From the NCBI RefSeq assembly GCF_038050405.1, contig NZ_CP150901.1, positions 4,092,001-4,156,000 of the forward strand: a stretch of 64,000 nt of DNA. The letters are read 5' to 3'. This DNA is from Paraburkholderia sp. IMGN_8 (GTDB lineage Bacteria; Pseudomonadota; Gammaproteobacteria; Burkholderiales; Burkholderiaceae). The notes under the pieces are model-generated. The model saw only the letters and a list, made by a program, of their open reading frames with translations. It searched no databases and was not told the DNA's origin. The translations under genes and the position numbers were made by a program. This document shows, in pieces, positions 35,706-44,577 of the stretch (position 1 is its first letter; each line of letters starts with the position of its first letter).

Positions 35706-35815
35706 CTTCATCTTTTGGGGAGTAGCCTTCCTTCCGCCCCGGAAGGAGAGCGCGTCAACATACTCGGCCTTTGGTCGTGGCGCACTCGGCCGGTTCGGTT
35801 TGGCGAGACCATGGG
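35706..35815 (+). promoter_or_regulatory. yybP-ykoY manganese riboswitch
   Basis: The sequence TTTTGGGGAGTAGCC, a variable stem TTCCTTCCG...GGAAGGAG, GCGTCAACATACTCGGCC, then GCCGGTTCGGTTTGGCGAGACC matches the conserved blocks of the yybP-ykoY aptamer, a Mn2+ sensor. A 9-bp stem (GGTCGGACG 35833-35841 / CGTCCGACC 35868-35876) downstream may be the expression platform. It lies in the leader of the CaCA antiporter gene starting at 35962. Confidence 0.9.
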
Positions 35816-35961
35816 TGCATTGCGTCGTTCCTGGTCGGACGGCGGCGGATGCGCCATGGTTTGTCGACGTCCGACCCCGGAGGGCCCATGTGCTTCCCAA
35901 CTTCCCGCTTCAACCCCACTCGTCTTGCGCTCGCGCCTACTCGCTCAGGCGGAGGTGCAGC

Positions 35962-36972
35962 ATGACGCAGCTGTTCCTTGAACTGGTTCTCATGCTGGCC
36001 GTCATCCTGGTCGCAGCCGAGGTATTCACGAACGCGCTGGAACATCTGGGCGAGCGCCTCAAGATTTCTGAAGGCGTGACCGGCTCACTGTTTGCCGCTG
36101 TGGGGACCGCGCTGCCCGAGACGATGGTGCCGCTGCTCGCGCTGGCCGGCGGCACATCGAGCAAGAGCGTCAATGAAGAAATCGGTGTCGGCGCCATCCT
36201 GGGCGCGCCGCTGATGTTGGCCACACTGACCACGTTCCTGATGACGCTGGCCATCGTTCGTACGCGCGGTTTGCGCGGGTCCGTCGTGCCGGAGCGAAGC
36301 GGATTCGTGCGCGACATGAACTATTTTCTTGCTGCGTTCGGGCTCGCTGCTGTGGCGATGTTCGTACCGCATGACGAGTGGTACGTGCGCGCGCTATTCA
36401 GCGTCGGGCTGGTCGGTATCTACGTGCTGTATGTCGTGATGACATTCCGCGCATCGGAGAAGCTTGTCGAAAGCGGACACGGCACGGAGGCGCCGGGCAC
36501 CATGTTTCTGGCGCGACTTGGGGTTCCGACCAACCTCCTGACAATCCTCGTGCAACTGGCGGTCGGTGTGGCGCTGCTTGTCGGTGGAGCCAAAGGCTTC
36601 ATTCACGGCGTGGAAGGTGTGTCGCATGCGCTTGGTATATCGGCACTCTTGCTGTCGCTCATCATCATTCCCATTGCGACGGAACTGCCCGAGAAGGTGA
36701 ACAGCATTCTGTGGATTCGACGCAAAAAGGACACGCTGGCATTCGGCAACATCACCGGAGCGATGGTATTTCAGGGCACGCTGCTACCCGCCATCGGCAT
36801 CATGCTGACGCCATGGGAACCGCGTGTGGAGGTGCTAACGGGCGTCATCATCACGCTGATTGCTGCTGCCTGGTTGCGCATTAACGCGCGAGCGGGCGGC
36901 CTGGCGGTCCGGGCGTTGCTGATGAATGGATTACTCTATCTGGGCTACCTTTTCCTCACACTGACGCGGTAA
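35962..36972 (+). CDS. CaCA-family cation antiporter under Mn riboswitch control
   Basis: A 336-residue membrane protein with about ten segments. The two alpha repeats of Ca2+/cation antiporters are visible: GSLFAAVGTALPETMVPLLA in the first half and SLIIIPIATELPEKVNSILW in the second, with the conserved Glu residues. The start at 35962 (after CGGAGGTGCAGC) is chosen because the longer upstream frame would translate the riboswitch. Members move Ca2+, Na+ or Mn2+; the yybP-ykoY leader argues that Mn2+ export is its role here. It is divergently arranged from dmeR. Confidence 0.9.
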   Translation: MTQLFLELVLMLAVILVAAEVFTNALEHLGERLKISEGVTGSLFAAVGTALPETMVPLLALAGGTSSKSVNEEIGVGAILGAPLMLATLTTFLMTLAIVRTRGLRGSVVPERSGFVRDMNYFLAAFGLAAVAMFVPHDEWYVRALFSVGLVGIYVLYVVMTFRASEKLVESGHGTEAPGTMFLARLGVPTNLLTILVQLAVGVALLVGGAKGFIHGVEGVSHALGISALLLSLIIIPIATELPEKVNSILWIRRKKDTLAFGNITGAMVFQGTLLPAIGIMLTPWEPRVEVLTGVIITLIAAAWLRINARAGGLAVRALLMNGLLYLGYLFLTLTR

Positions 36973-37378
36973 TCGCCCGACACCGCGTACACACTTCTAT
37001 GGATACGCGTTTCAACGCTGCCTCCACGGCGCTCCCCGCGCCTGCGCTGTCAGGCGCACGACGACACCGCTCGCCAGGACTCTGCCGGGCACGGTGTCGG
37101 CCCGCATAGTCGCTGGGCTGTTCTACCGCTGGAAGCGGTGTCGGTCTCGCCGTGGCAATTCTCGACCAGCGGTTGAAACGGAGTGCCGGCTAGCTGAAAA
37201 GCGAAACGCGCACCGGCTGGCATATCGATCCTGGCGTATCGGCGACGCAATCGATGGGCGACATGCCGCTCGCGTCTGCATCGAAGTCCGGCAATGTCGG
37301 CACGTCGGATTTCTTTGCGAAGGCCCTGAAATGTCCCGACGGAGCCGCCTGACGTCGAACAGTGAATCCGGATGTCCG
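36973..37378. other. Degenerate region with possible gene scraps
   Basis: No intact gene. In one + frame (about 37194-37352) a run ending MPLASASKSGNVGTSDFFAK followed by ALKCPDGAA and a stop looks like the last residues of a lost protein, but it could not be assigned. Confidence 0.3.
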
Positions 37379-37590
37379 CTAAGCAATACGAACCTTGTCG
37401 TTGACCGCCTTGCCCTCTGCGGTAAGGCGCGTCTCGTACTTGTGCCTGGCCTTGGTAAAGAACGAACCGCTCAGCCAGTCATTGAGGTTGAGAATCACGT
37501 CGTTCGGGGTCGCCGCGGTGCCGGGCAGGATTGCAATCAGCGTGGCGTGACCGCGATTGGACTTATACGTTTCGAGTTGATAGACCGTTG
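37379..37590 (-). pseudogene. C-terminal fragment of an unrecognised protein
   Basis: The minus strand has an open stretch reading VYQLETYKSNRGHATLIAIL then NDVILNLNDWLSGSFF, KARHKYETRLTAEGKAVND and a stop. The smooth amino-acid composition suggests a real former gene, but there is no start codon and the upstream frame is closed. The family was not recognised. Confidence 0.35.
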
Positions 37591-37744
37591 CGCGAACATT
37601 TCGCCGTACTCGGTGTCACTGGAAGCCGTATTCGGGGTTCCGCCGATCCGTCGCGCAGGACCCGCTCGTCGCCCCGCCCGGGGCTGCCAGGTCGGTCTCG
37701 AAACGCATGGAGGCAATCCCGCCCCTACGACGTCGTCAGCAACA

Positions 37745-37885
37745 TCAATATCCGCGACCACCACTACTGCTGCTACCACCGCTGGACGTCGCGCCGTCGC
37801 CATGCATGCTCCCGTCTGATGAGCACCCCGCCACGGCGACCGCGAAAACCATCAGGAATGCTGCAAATAGTCGAGTCGCTTTCAT
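37745..37885 (-). CDS. Small Gly/Ser-rich lipoprotein, 46 aa
   Basis: An AGGAG site 6 bases before the ATG at 37885 starts a 46-residue product: signal KATRLFAAFLMVFAVAVAGC with a lipobox (VAGC), then SSDGSMHGDG and a Gly/Ser-rich tail ending GGRGY. It is too short for most gene callers. The signal and ribosome binding site support translation. Function unknown. It lies among decayed genes. Confidence 0.6.
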   Translation of the reverse strand: MKATRLFAAFLMVFAVAVAGCSSDGSMHGDGATSSGGSSSSGGRGY

Positions 37886-37927
37886 CGTCATCTCCTGTGA
37901 GCGCGACCAGCGCGCTCACTGTCTGAC

Positions 37928-38248
37928 CTACGGTTTCGCCATGTGCCGCATGCCTTTGAAGCCGTCGCCGTTCATCTCACCGGACTTCCTGTCCATTGCA
38001 AACCGGTACAGGCGGTGTCCTTTGTATGCCGGGTCGCCTCGTCATACACATCCGCGATGCGTCGGCAGCCAGTTCGCGGCACAAGCGCACTCGCACGCAC
38101 CCTTGCCGGGCACGCGTGTCCTTGTCGATGGTGTAACGGGTCCTACCGTCCTTCGTCGACCCATTTACCGACGTCGGTCCTGAGCACGTCGGCCAGGGGG
38201 AGCGGCAAGGCTCGCGCACGCGGCCAGCACGATCAGGGTTCCTGGCAT
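37928..38248 (-). pseudogene. Frameshifted COG4315 secreted protein (YxxxD-repeat lipoprotein family)
   Basis: Reading three frames in turn gives a signal start (PGTLIVLAACASLA), RYTIDKDTRA, then CACAANWLPTHRG, then DPAYKGHRLYRFAMDRKSGE and NGDGFKGMRHMAKP with a stop. This order matches the secreted repeat family PF03640 (TLYTFDKDxxGxSxCxGxCAxxWPP...YKGxPLYxF...GDGFxxxWHxA). At least two frameshifts and a stop interrupt it. Confidence 0.65.
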
Positions 38249-39286
38249 GTCGTCTTCTTCCCGGTCAGGAACGGCATCCCGGGACGGAGCGGACTCAGAG
38301 CATCGCACGCCACTACTGTTAATAAACGTGCGGCGTGACCGATATATTCCAGTCGGATGGGGTGAACTCACGGTGTGACGAAGTCGATATTGTTTTCGGC
38401 ACAAAGGTCCACCTTGTGGTCGGGCTCGAACCGTCGTTGATCGGCCAGGGTTCAGACTTCTTCCGGGCGCACCAACCGACAAAAGCGGGCCGCAGGCCGC
38501 CTTGCGCTGACGCACCTGACGCACGTCGGTTCTGTTTGACGCTTTCACCTGTACCTCCGGTCCAACCAGCGCCTTCAAGCCGTATTGTTTGCATCAGTTC
38601 ATGCCGACATCGGCGCAGTCGAATTCGCGCTTCGCATCCGTGCCGCACACGTCGTACTTGACCTCTGCGTTTAACAGGCACTCGAATGAATTGAGTTCAG
38701 GTTCATCGGACTGGTTGCGCGCTACAGCGTCAGCGTGCCAATGATCTGCCTCGGTGTGTCGCCGGTGGCAACGGCTCGCGTACGCCTGCAGCGGCAACGC
38801 CCATCGTGGGCCCTGCCCTGCCGCGAATCGGCGTGTGGCCCGGCCGGCTGTCGACGCCCGCGTCAGTGTCCGCGGTGGTCATTGGCGTTGCACGAAACGG
38901 GCGCGTACAGTTCCGATGCACTGGGGTGCGTCATTGTCCGCCATGCGTCTTCATTGGACAGTGACCGACATGAAAATAATTCCTGGTCATAGGAATAACC
39001 GCGTTGCGCTGGACGTTTTAGTACCGTAGTGAGCAGGCGGGCGCAATGGTCAGTCCTCGAAGCGCACCCGCGCCTGAAATTCATTGCCTCTTGCGACGAC
39101 TACGACCCGGACGGCGGCGTGAGCAACGCTCTGCCGTTAGCTATTGACTCGTGCTGCGGTCGATGGACCGCACGTCGTTTCTTTGCGCTTCGTCCGACCC
39201 TTCTCAACGAAGCGCCCGGCCATGGCATGACGCGTGGGCAACCTGCCGCATGCGGAAGCCCGCGGCGATTTGCAGAGGAAAACGTC
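38249..39286. other. Decayed region without intact gene
   Basis: Several minus-strand stretches have protein-like composition (for example FECLLNAEVKYDVCGTDAKR at about 38600-38690), but frames are short and without starts. No family was recognised. The end of the region carries the AGAGGAAAACGTC site for the cupredoxin gene. Confidence 0.35.
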
Positions 39287-39703
39287 ATGATCTCCAGTCC
39301 ACACATCGCGGTCTTCCTTGGCGTGGCCGCGCTCGGTCTCGTTTGCAGCCCTGTTTACGCAAAAGAGACGATAAAAGCCACATTGCTTAGCAATGCGATC
39401 CAGCTTGATATGAGTCGCGTCAAGGCAGGCACAGTCATGTTCGAGGTAAGCAACGCACCGGACAGCGCTCAGACACACGAACTGGTCGTGCTAAAAACTG
39501 ACCTGGCCGCCGACAAGCTGCCAGTTAAAAACGGGAAAGTACCAGAGAGCCAGTTCAAAAAAATGGGAGAGGTGGAGGACATGGCGCCCGGCAAGGGCAA
39601 GCGTATGACGCTCAAGTTGGCACCAGGCCGCTACGTGCTGATCTGCAACAAGCCCGGTCACTACGCTATGGGGATGCATACGTCTCTGGTCGTCATGCCG
39701 TGA
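39287..39703 (+). CDS. Periplasmic cupredoxin (plastocyanin/azurin-like)
   Basis: A 138-residue protein with signal peptide (cleavage after VYA, about residue 25). The type-1 copper site is visible: His64 in THELVV, then Cys120, His125 and Met128 or Met130 in LICNKPGHYAMGMHT. This matches single-domain cupredoxins that bind or carry copper in the periplasm. A much longer frame from 39029 lacks a signal and is discarded; the ATG at 39287 has AGAGGA upstream. It is isolated, surrounded by decayed DNA, yet intact. Confidence 0.88.
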   Translation: MISSPHIAVFLGVAALGLVCSPVYAKETIKATLLSNAIQLDMSRVKAGTVMFEVSNAPDSAQTHELVVLKTDLAADKLPVKNGKVPESQFKKMGEVEDMAPGKGKRMTLKLAPGRYVLICNKPGHYAMGMHTSLVVMP

Positions 39704-39829
39704 CGCGGCCTGCTCCACGCGTTCTTTGACGCGCCACGGTTCACTTATCGCCGATGGCTTGGGGTCGGTCGGAGGCTGTGGACGCAAACGGGTTCAGGCG
39801 CGAGTTGGTTCAAATGGAAGGACTGGGTG

Positions 39830-40160
39830 AATGCGACGGAAGACCCGTAGCCAAGGCAAGCCTGCTTCGGTGGGTTTGTCGCGGGAAGAACGTTGAGTCC
39901 ACGTAAGGCGGCGTTACGCGGCGAGTGAAACGACTGCCGGGCAGCGGATGGCGTTGTACCCCGAGCCGCTATGAGCTGGCCTTTCCTGATTGTGTGCATG
40001 ACCTTGGGCGCCCAAACCTGGGCTTTGCCGGTAGGCATGGACCGATCCACGCTGGGTTGATGGTCCTTGCCCACGGATAAGCAGTCACCGCCGCGGTGCT
40101 TGATCTCTTGCGCGATGGTCACCTGGGTGCCGATTGCACCCAGGCTCCCCTTAAGGGGGC
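39830..40160 (-). mobile_element. Degenerate transposase remnant (ISAs1-like)
   Basis: On the minus strand AIGTQVTIAQEIKHRGGDCL followed by SVGKDHQPS corresponds to the D(A)xGTQxxIAxxIxxxGGDYLLALKxNQP region of ISAs1-type transposases. The remaining ORF is scrambled. A ~45-bp block within it (CGACAAACCCACCGAAGC and flanks) recurs at 49497-49560, suggesting two relics of the same or related elements. Confidence 0.55.
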
Positions 40161-40460
40161 GGAACGGCGGCAAGCGCCCAACGGCCGCGACGCGCAGAAC
40201 GCGCTGCTAAAGCGCGCGCGATTGAACGGCGCCGCACGCCTCAGTCAGTACGACCCGGCGCTGGAGGCTACCGCAAGTTCAGCTTTTGTGCGTTCCTTGA
40301 TCTGTTGGCCCTTGTGTGCCGTTCGGCCGACTGACCGCCGAACGCAAACCCATCGCGCACCCCGAAATAGTTCGCCGGCGAGGGAATAAAGTCGCGTCAC
40401 CGCACGTTCAGTATTCGCGTTGGTCCTCGATCATCCCTCGGTCAGGTGAGGAGTGCTGTT
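40161..40460. other. Intergenic leader before the TIGR03118-type gene
   Basis: No gene recognised. A CTCCCCTTAAGGGGG palindrome lies at about 40143-40158 at the junction with the transposase relic. The region ends with GTGAGGAGTGCTGTT before the next start. Confidence 0.35.
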
Positions 40461-41543
40461 ATGAAATCTCTGCTTAAGGTGTTGAGCATCGTGGCGGGCG
40501 GTGCGGCTTTGGCGAGTCTTGTCGCGTGTGGCGGTTCAGGATCGATCACTGTGCAATCGTTCACAGCGACCGCGCTGGTTTCGGATGGGGCCGTCCCCGC
40601 GCTGCACGTCGACGCGAACCTGAAAAACCCTTGGGGCATCGCGTTCAATCCGAAGGGCTTCTTCTGGGTCGCGGACAACGCAACGTCGGTCGCCACGCTC
40701 TACGATGGCAACGGCGTGCCGCAATCGCTCGTCGTCAGCATTCCGGACGGCAGCACCGGTCCGGCGAATCCGACAGGCATCGTTTTCAACGGCACCACGG
40801 ATTTCATCGTCAGCCAGGGCGGCAAGTCCGGCGTGGGTGTTTTTATCTTCGTGGGCGAGGGCGGCACGGTTACTGCTTGGTCGCCCGCGGTCAGTCTGAC
40901 GGCCGCGATCACGATGTTCGACGACGGCAGCGGCGGCGCGGTCTACAAGGGGCTCGCCCTCGCGAGCAACGGCGGCGCGAACTTCCTGTATGCCGCCGAT
41001 TTTCACAACAGCAAGATCGACGTCTTCGACAGGACCTTCAAGAAAGTCGCGACGCCCGGCAAGTTTCAGGATCCGACGTTACCGGCCGGGTTCGCACCGT
41101 TCGGCATCCAGGCAATCGGATCGAAGCTCTTCGTGACCTACGCGAAACAGAATGCCGCGATGCATGACAATCTCGACGGCCCGGGCCTCGGCTTCGTCGA
41201 CGTATTCGATACGGCGGGCAATCTCATGCAGCGCTTCGCATCGGCCGGTCCGCTGAATGCGCCCTGGGGCGTCGCGCAGGCGCCCGGCAACTTCGGTCCG
41301 TTCAGTGGCGACATGCTGGTCGGCAACTTCGGCGACGGCACGATCAACGCTTTCGATCCGGTGAGCGGCCAATTCGTCGGCACCGTCAAGAGGAAGGATG
41401 GAACCGTAATTGTGGAGCCAGGGCTATGGGGGATCGCTTTCGGCAACGGGCTCGACAACCAGCCCACGAACACGCTGTTCTTTGCCGCAGGACCCAACGG
41501 CGAAGTGGATGGCGTGTACGGACGCATCGACGTGCAGATGTAG
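40461..41543 (+). CDS. TIGR03118-family lipoprotein (beta-propeller)
   Basis: A 360-residue lipoprotein (signal ending SLVACGG; Cys near residue 23). The sequence shows propeller-like repeats: NPWGIAFNPKGFFWVADNAT, NPTGIVFNGTTDF, GLALASNGGANFLYAADFHN and GLWGIAFGNGLDNQPTNTLF. This order matches the TIGR03118 family of secreted proteins of unknown function. GAGGAG precedes the ATG. It is flanked by transposon relics on both sides. Confidence 0.85.
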   Translation: MKSLLKVLSIVAGGAALASLVACGGSGSITVQSFTATALVSDGAVPALHVDANLKNPWGIAFNPKGFFWVADNATSVATLYDGNGVPQSLVVSIPDGSTGPANPTGIVFNGTTDFIVSQGGKSGVGVFIFVGEGGTVTAWSPAVSLTAAITMFDDGSGGAVYKGLALASNGGANFLYAADFHNSKIDVFDRTFKKVATPGKFQDPTLPAGFAPFGIQAIGSKLFVTYAKQNAAMHDNLDGPGLGFVDVFDTAGNLMQRFASAGPLNAPWGVAQAPGNFGPFSGDMLVGNFGDGTINAFDPVSGQFVGTVKRKDGTVIVEPGLWGIAFGNGLDNQPTNTLFFAAGPNGEVDGVYGRIDVQM

Positions 41544-41819
41544 CGATCGTCGCTCACGCTCGTTGCGAACTGCGAAACCTGAACTGGGGCGTGCCCGGAA
41601 GTCACCTTGCGTTCCTTGAGCGCGTCCCGGAATGCTACGGCGATCCCGGTGGCAAACGGCCGCAGATTTGCATGCAGTTCAGCCGGCGAGTGATGACCTG
41701 CGACGATGCTAATGATCGCAAGATAGCGTTGTTGCATGGTGCGAAGCGAGGACGAACTTTTTCCTTTCCCGTACGTTATGCGAGCTGCTGCTCACGGCGC
41801 ACGGATTTCGCGCGTGCGA
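41544..41819. other. Intergenic stretch without recognised gene
   Basis: Minus-strand frames show some protein-like sequence (ELHANLRPFATGIAVAFRD), but no start, ribosome binding site or family was recognised. It may be part of the IS relic that follows. Confidence 0.3.
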
Positions 41820-42420
41820 TTAAGCACGGCCACGCCGATCGGGGGCCCTCGGCGCGTTGAGCCGCCAGGCCACGGACCGCAATTGCGCACTGACCAGCGT
41901 CTTGTATCGGCCCAGGGTGGTCTCACCCAACGCGTCGTCCATAACCCGTGGCGTTCTGCCAAGCCAGCCGCCCCTGAGTGTCCGGTCATGGCCAGATGGC
42001 CGTCCCGCTGCGAGGGCGCTGCATCGGCCGCATCGCTGGGCACTGCCGTCGAGCGTCAGTCCCATCGGGCTGATCACGGATTCCAGCAGGCCTTCGGCCT
42101 GACGCAGCGGCATCCTGAATGCCGTGCGCAACATCAGGCAGGTGCTGATGGTCAGGCCCGGGTAGCGCGTTGTCTGCCTGGCGTCGTCCGGTACGGCGCG
42201 GTCCGTTGTTCCAGCACCTCAGAAGTGATCCACGGCGTCAGGCTGCCTCGTTGCTTCAGTCCGTCTTCATCTTCCTGCCAGTTCGCCATCCCGAACGATA
42301 TCTCCGGAATGTGGTGCCGGCGCGCGGCGTTGTGCTTGTCGGGCATCGAATTCCCACAGAACTGGCAAGCCAGAAATTTGCCTCGCAACCCTCTCAGATT
42401 CCCATCCGTGCACCAACGCC
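41820..42420 (-). mobile_element. IS5-family insertion sequence remnant
   Basis: The end at 42420 starts with GGCGTTGGTGCACGGAT. The transposase N-terminus then reads PDKHNAARRHHIPEISF followed by ANWQEDEDGLKQRGSLTPWI, continues in another frame with RTAFRMPLRQAEGLLESVIS, and decays. These match IS5-group transposases (RRHxIPxxxxxVxNWxxYxxxLxxRGSLxxW; LRQTEGLxxSxxxLMGL). The C-terminal DDE part with its catalytic Asp/Glu is missing or scrambled. A related ~200-bp piece lies at 48359-48562. Confidence 0.75.
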
Positions 42421-42909
42421 TGTCAAGACGGTCGGTGCCGGCAAGGCGTGCGACACGCGAGACTTCGTTAAGGATTGCCGCGCGCAACGTGACGCCGCAC
42501 GTGGCACGCAGCGATGAGTGCCGGGGTGGCAGGCAGTGCGAACGATGGCCGCACTTCGCGACACGCGAACTACCCTGTGAACCAGGTCCTCTGGACACGC
42601 ATCGAAGAACATTTGCGCTGGGGCATCACCCTTCACCGGATTTGCCAGACCGTATGTCGAGAGATGAGGTGCGTCGATCAGTACTTCGTTCTGACGATAG
42701 TGTGGCCAGCAAGCTGACGTCACGAATACTGAGCGCGGTGCCACGAGAGCGGCGCGATGAGCCGCCGACATGCACATGCCACGCGACACCATCCCGCTAC
42801 TTGCCTGCGCGAAATCCATATCGCAGCAACGAATCTTGCCTATATTGAGACAGTGTCCTCCTTCCTGTGACGAACCGCCGTTCCGGCGTCGTATCTTTGA
42901 GGAGTTGCC
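42421..42909. other. Intergenic leader of the DUF4331 operon
   Basis: No gene recognised. It ends with TTTGAGGAGTTGCC immediately before the start at 42910. Confidence 0.4.
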
Positions 42910-44403
42910 ATGCTTACTTCAGGATTTAATTTGCGGCCGGTCTACTTCGCGTTGAAGCAGGTACTCGCCGCCGGAATTCTATTGTGCGCCGCCGCGAGCG
43001 TTGCTTACGCGTCGAGCCATCGCGAGGCGCCTCTGATTGCGACGATGCCGAAGGTGGATGGCACCGACTTCTACATGTTCAACAGCTATGAGCCGAACCG
43101 ACGCGGCTATGTGACGCTGATCGCGAACTACTCGCCATTGGAAGACGCCTACGGCGGCCCGAATTACTTCGCCCTCGACCCCAATGCGCTGTACGAAATT
43201 CACATCGACAACGTCGGCGACGGCAAAGCGCATCTGACGTTTCAGTTTCGTTTCAAGAATACAGTGCGTAACGTCGCACTGAACGTCGGCGGCAAGCAGG
43301 TGGCGATTCCTCTCGTTCAGGCGGGCCCGGTGTCAGCAGGCGACTCATCGAAGCTGAACGTTAACGAAACGTACACGCTCAAGGTATTGCGTGGTGCCTC
43401 TCATGAAGATTCTGAGGAAGTGATGGTCACGGGTCCGGGCGGCATCACGACCTTCACCAAGCCAACGGACTTCATAGGGACGAAGACGTTCGGCAGCGTA
43501 AGTGGTTATGCCAGCTACGCGCGGCAATATGTGTACACGATTAACATTCCCGGGTGCGGGGCCCCAGGGCGCGTTTTTGTGGGCCAAAGAAAGGAGTCGT
43601 TTGCGGTGGCGCTCGGCAAGACGTTCGACTTGCTCAACCTTAATCCGCTGGGTCCCCGAAACGGTAACGCGAACGATCTGTCCGACAAGAACATCACCTC
43701 GATCGCGCTCGAGGTTCCGACCCAGTGCCTGGTTGGCGAGCGCGGCACGTCGGTTATCGGTGGCTGGACGACGTCAAGCATTCGCAAGGAGAGGCTGAGC
43801 GATAACGACGCGGCAGGTATATCAGAGGGGGGCTGGACGCAAGTTTCCCGGCTCGGGATGCCACTGGTCAACGAACTCGTGATCGGCTTGAAGGACAAGG
43901 ACAAATTCAACAATTCGAAGCCCGCGAACGATGGGCAGTTTGCGGACTATGTGACGAATCCCACGCTTCCTGCGTTGATCGAGAGCCTTTTCCCCGGGGC
44001 CAAAGCGCCTACAAACTTCCCGCGCCTCGATCTGGTTTTCACATTCCTCACAGGATTTCAGGGACTCAATCAGCTGAGAACGGTCACACCATCCGAAATG
44101 TTGCGTCTGAATACGTCTATTCCACCCACACCCAAAGGCAGTCAGAAGAATCTGGGGGTCCTCGCCGGCGACAACGCGGGCTTTCCAAACGGACGGCGGC
44201 CAGGGGACGATGTCGTCACGGCATCACTCAGGGTGGTGATAGGGGTGCTGTGTACATTCAACAAGCCTGGGATCTTCGGCTGCTCACCGTCCGACGCTCC
44301 AGCCGGAGCGGCTCCTCTGACAGATGGCGCAGCAATCGACGACAGCGTATTTGACAATTCCTTTCCTTATCTGACCACGCCGATCCCGGGTGCGATGAAT
44401 TGA
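42910..44403 (+). CDS. DUF4331 exported protein
   Basis: A 497-residue protein with signal peptide (cleavage after VAYA, about residue 35). The mature start SSHREAPLIATMPKVDGTDF followed by YMFNSYEP is diagnostic for DUF4331. Further conserved pieces are GKAHLTFQFRFKNTV and LGMPLVNELVIGLKDKDKFN near residue 320, and GDDVVTASLRVVIG near the C-terminus. The family is of unknown function. It heads an operon with a TPR protein and a HupE/UreJ-like membrane protein, a combination I recall from other proteobacteria. GAGGAG precedes the ATG. Confidence 0.9.
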   Translation: MLTSGFNLRPVYFALKQVLAAGILLCAAASVAYASSHREAPLIATMPKVDGTDFYMFNSYEPNRRGYVTLIANYSPLEDAYGGPNYFALDPNALYEIHIDNVGDGKAHLTFQFRFKNTVRNVALNVGGKQVAIPLVQAGPVSAGDSSKLNVNETYTLKVLRGASHEDSEEVMVTGPGGITTFTKPTDFIGTKTFGSVSGYASYARQYVYTINIPGCGAPGRVFVGQRKESFAVALGKTFDLLNLNPLGPRNGNANDLSDKNITSIALEVPTQCLVGERGTSVIGGWTTSSIRKERLSDNDAAGISEGGWTQVSRLGMPLVNELVIGLKDKDKFNNSKPANDGQFADYVTNPTLPALIESLFPGAKAPTNFPRLDLVFTFLTGFQGLNQLRTVTPSEMLRLNTSIPPTPKGSQKNLGVLAGDNAGFPNGRRPGDDVVTASLRVVIGVLCTFNKPGIFGCSPSDAPAGAAPLTDGAAIDDSVFDNSFPYLTTPIPGAMN

Positions 44404-44577
44404 CAACCGGGCAAGCGCAACCTGAATGAGTCGCAGCAGACCATGATGCGGCGCGGGGTTCACCCTCTCGCCGCATGACAGACCGAGGCGGCCATGGCGC
44501 TAAAAAGATCGACCGCCCTCAAGGTGCTACGGGCCTATCGTTCGAATCGGACGCGTGTCGTTAAAAGGGAAACGAAT

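Noticed and set aside
36378..36884. 168-codon + frame within the CaCA antiporter
   Set aside because: Shadow of the membrane protein gene in a second frame; no hydrophobic segments of its own.
37094..37819. 241-codon + strand frame in the decayed region
   Set aside because: Antisense to a lipoprotein with a clear ribosome binding site and to a protein-like minus-strand fragment; Arg-rich shadow composition.
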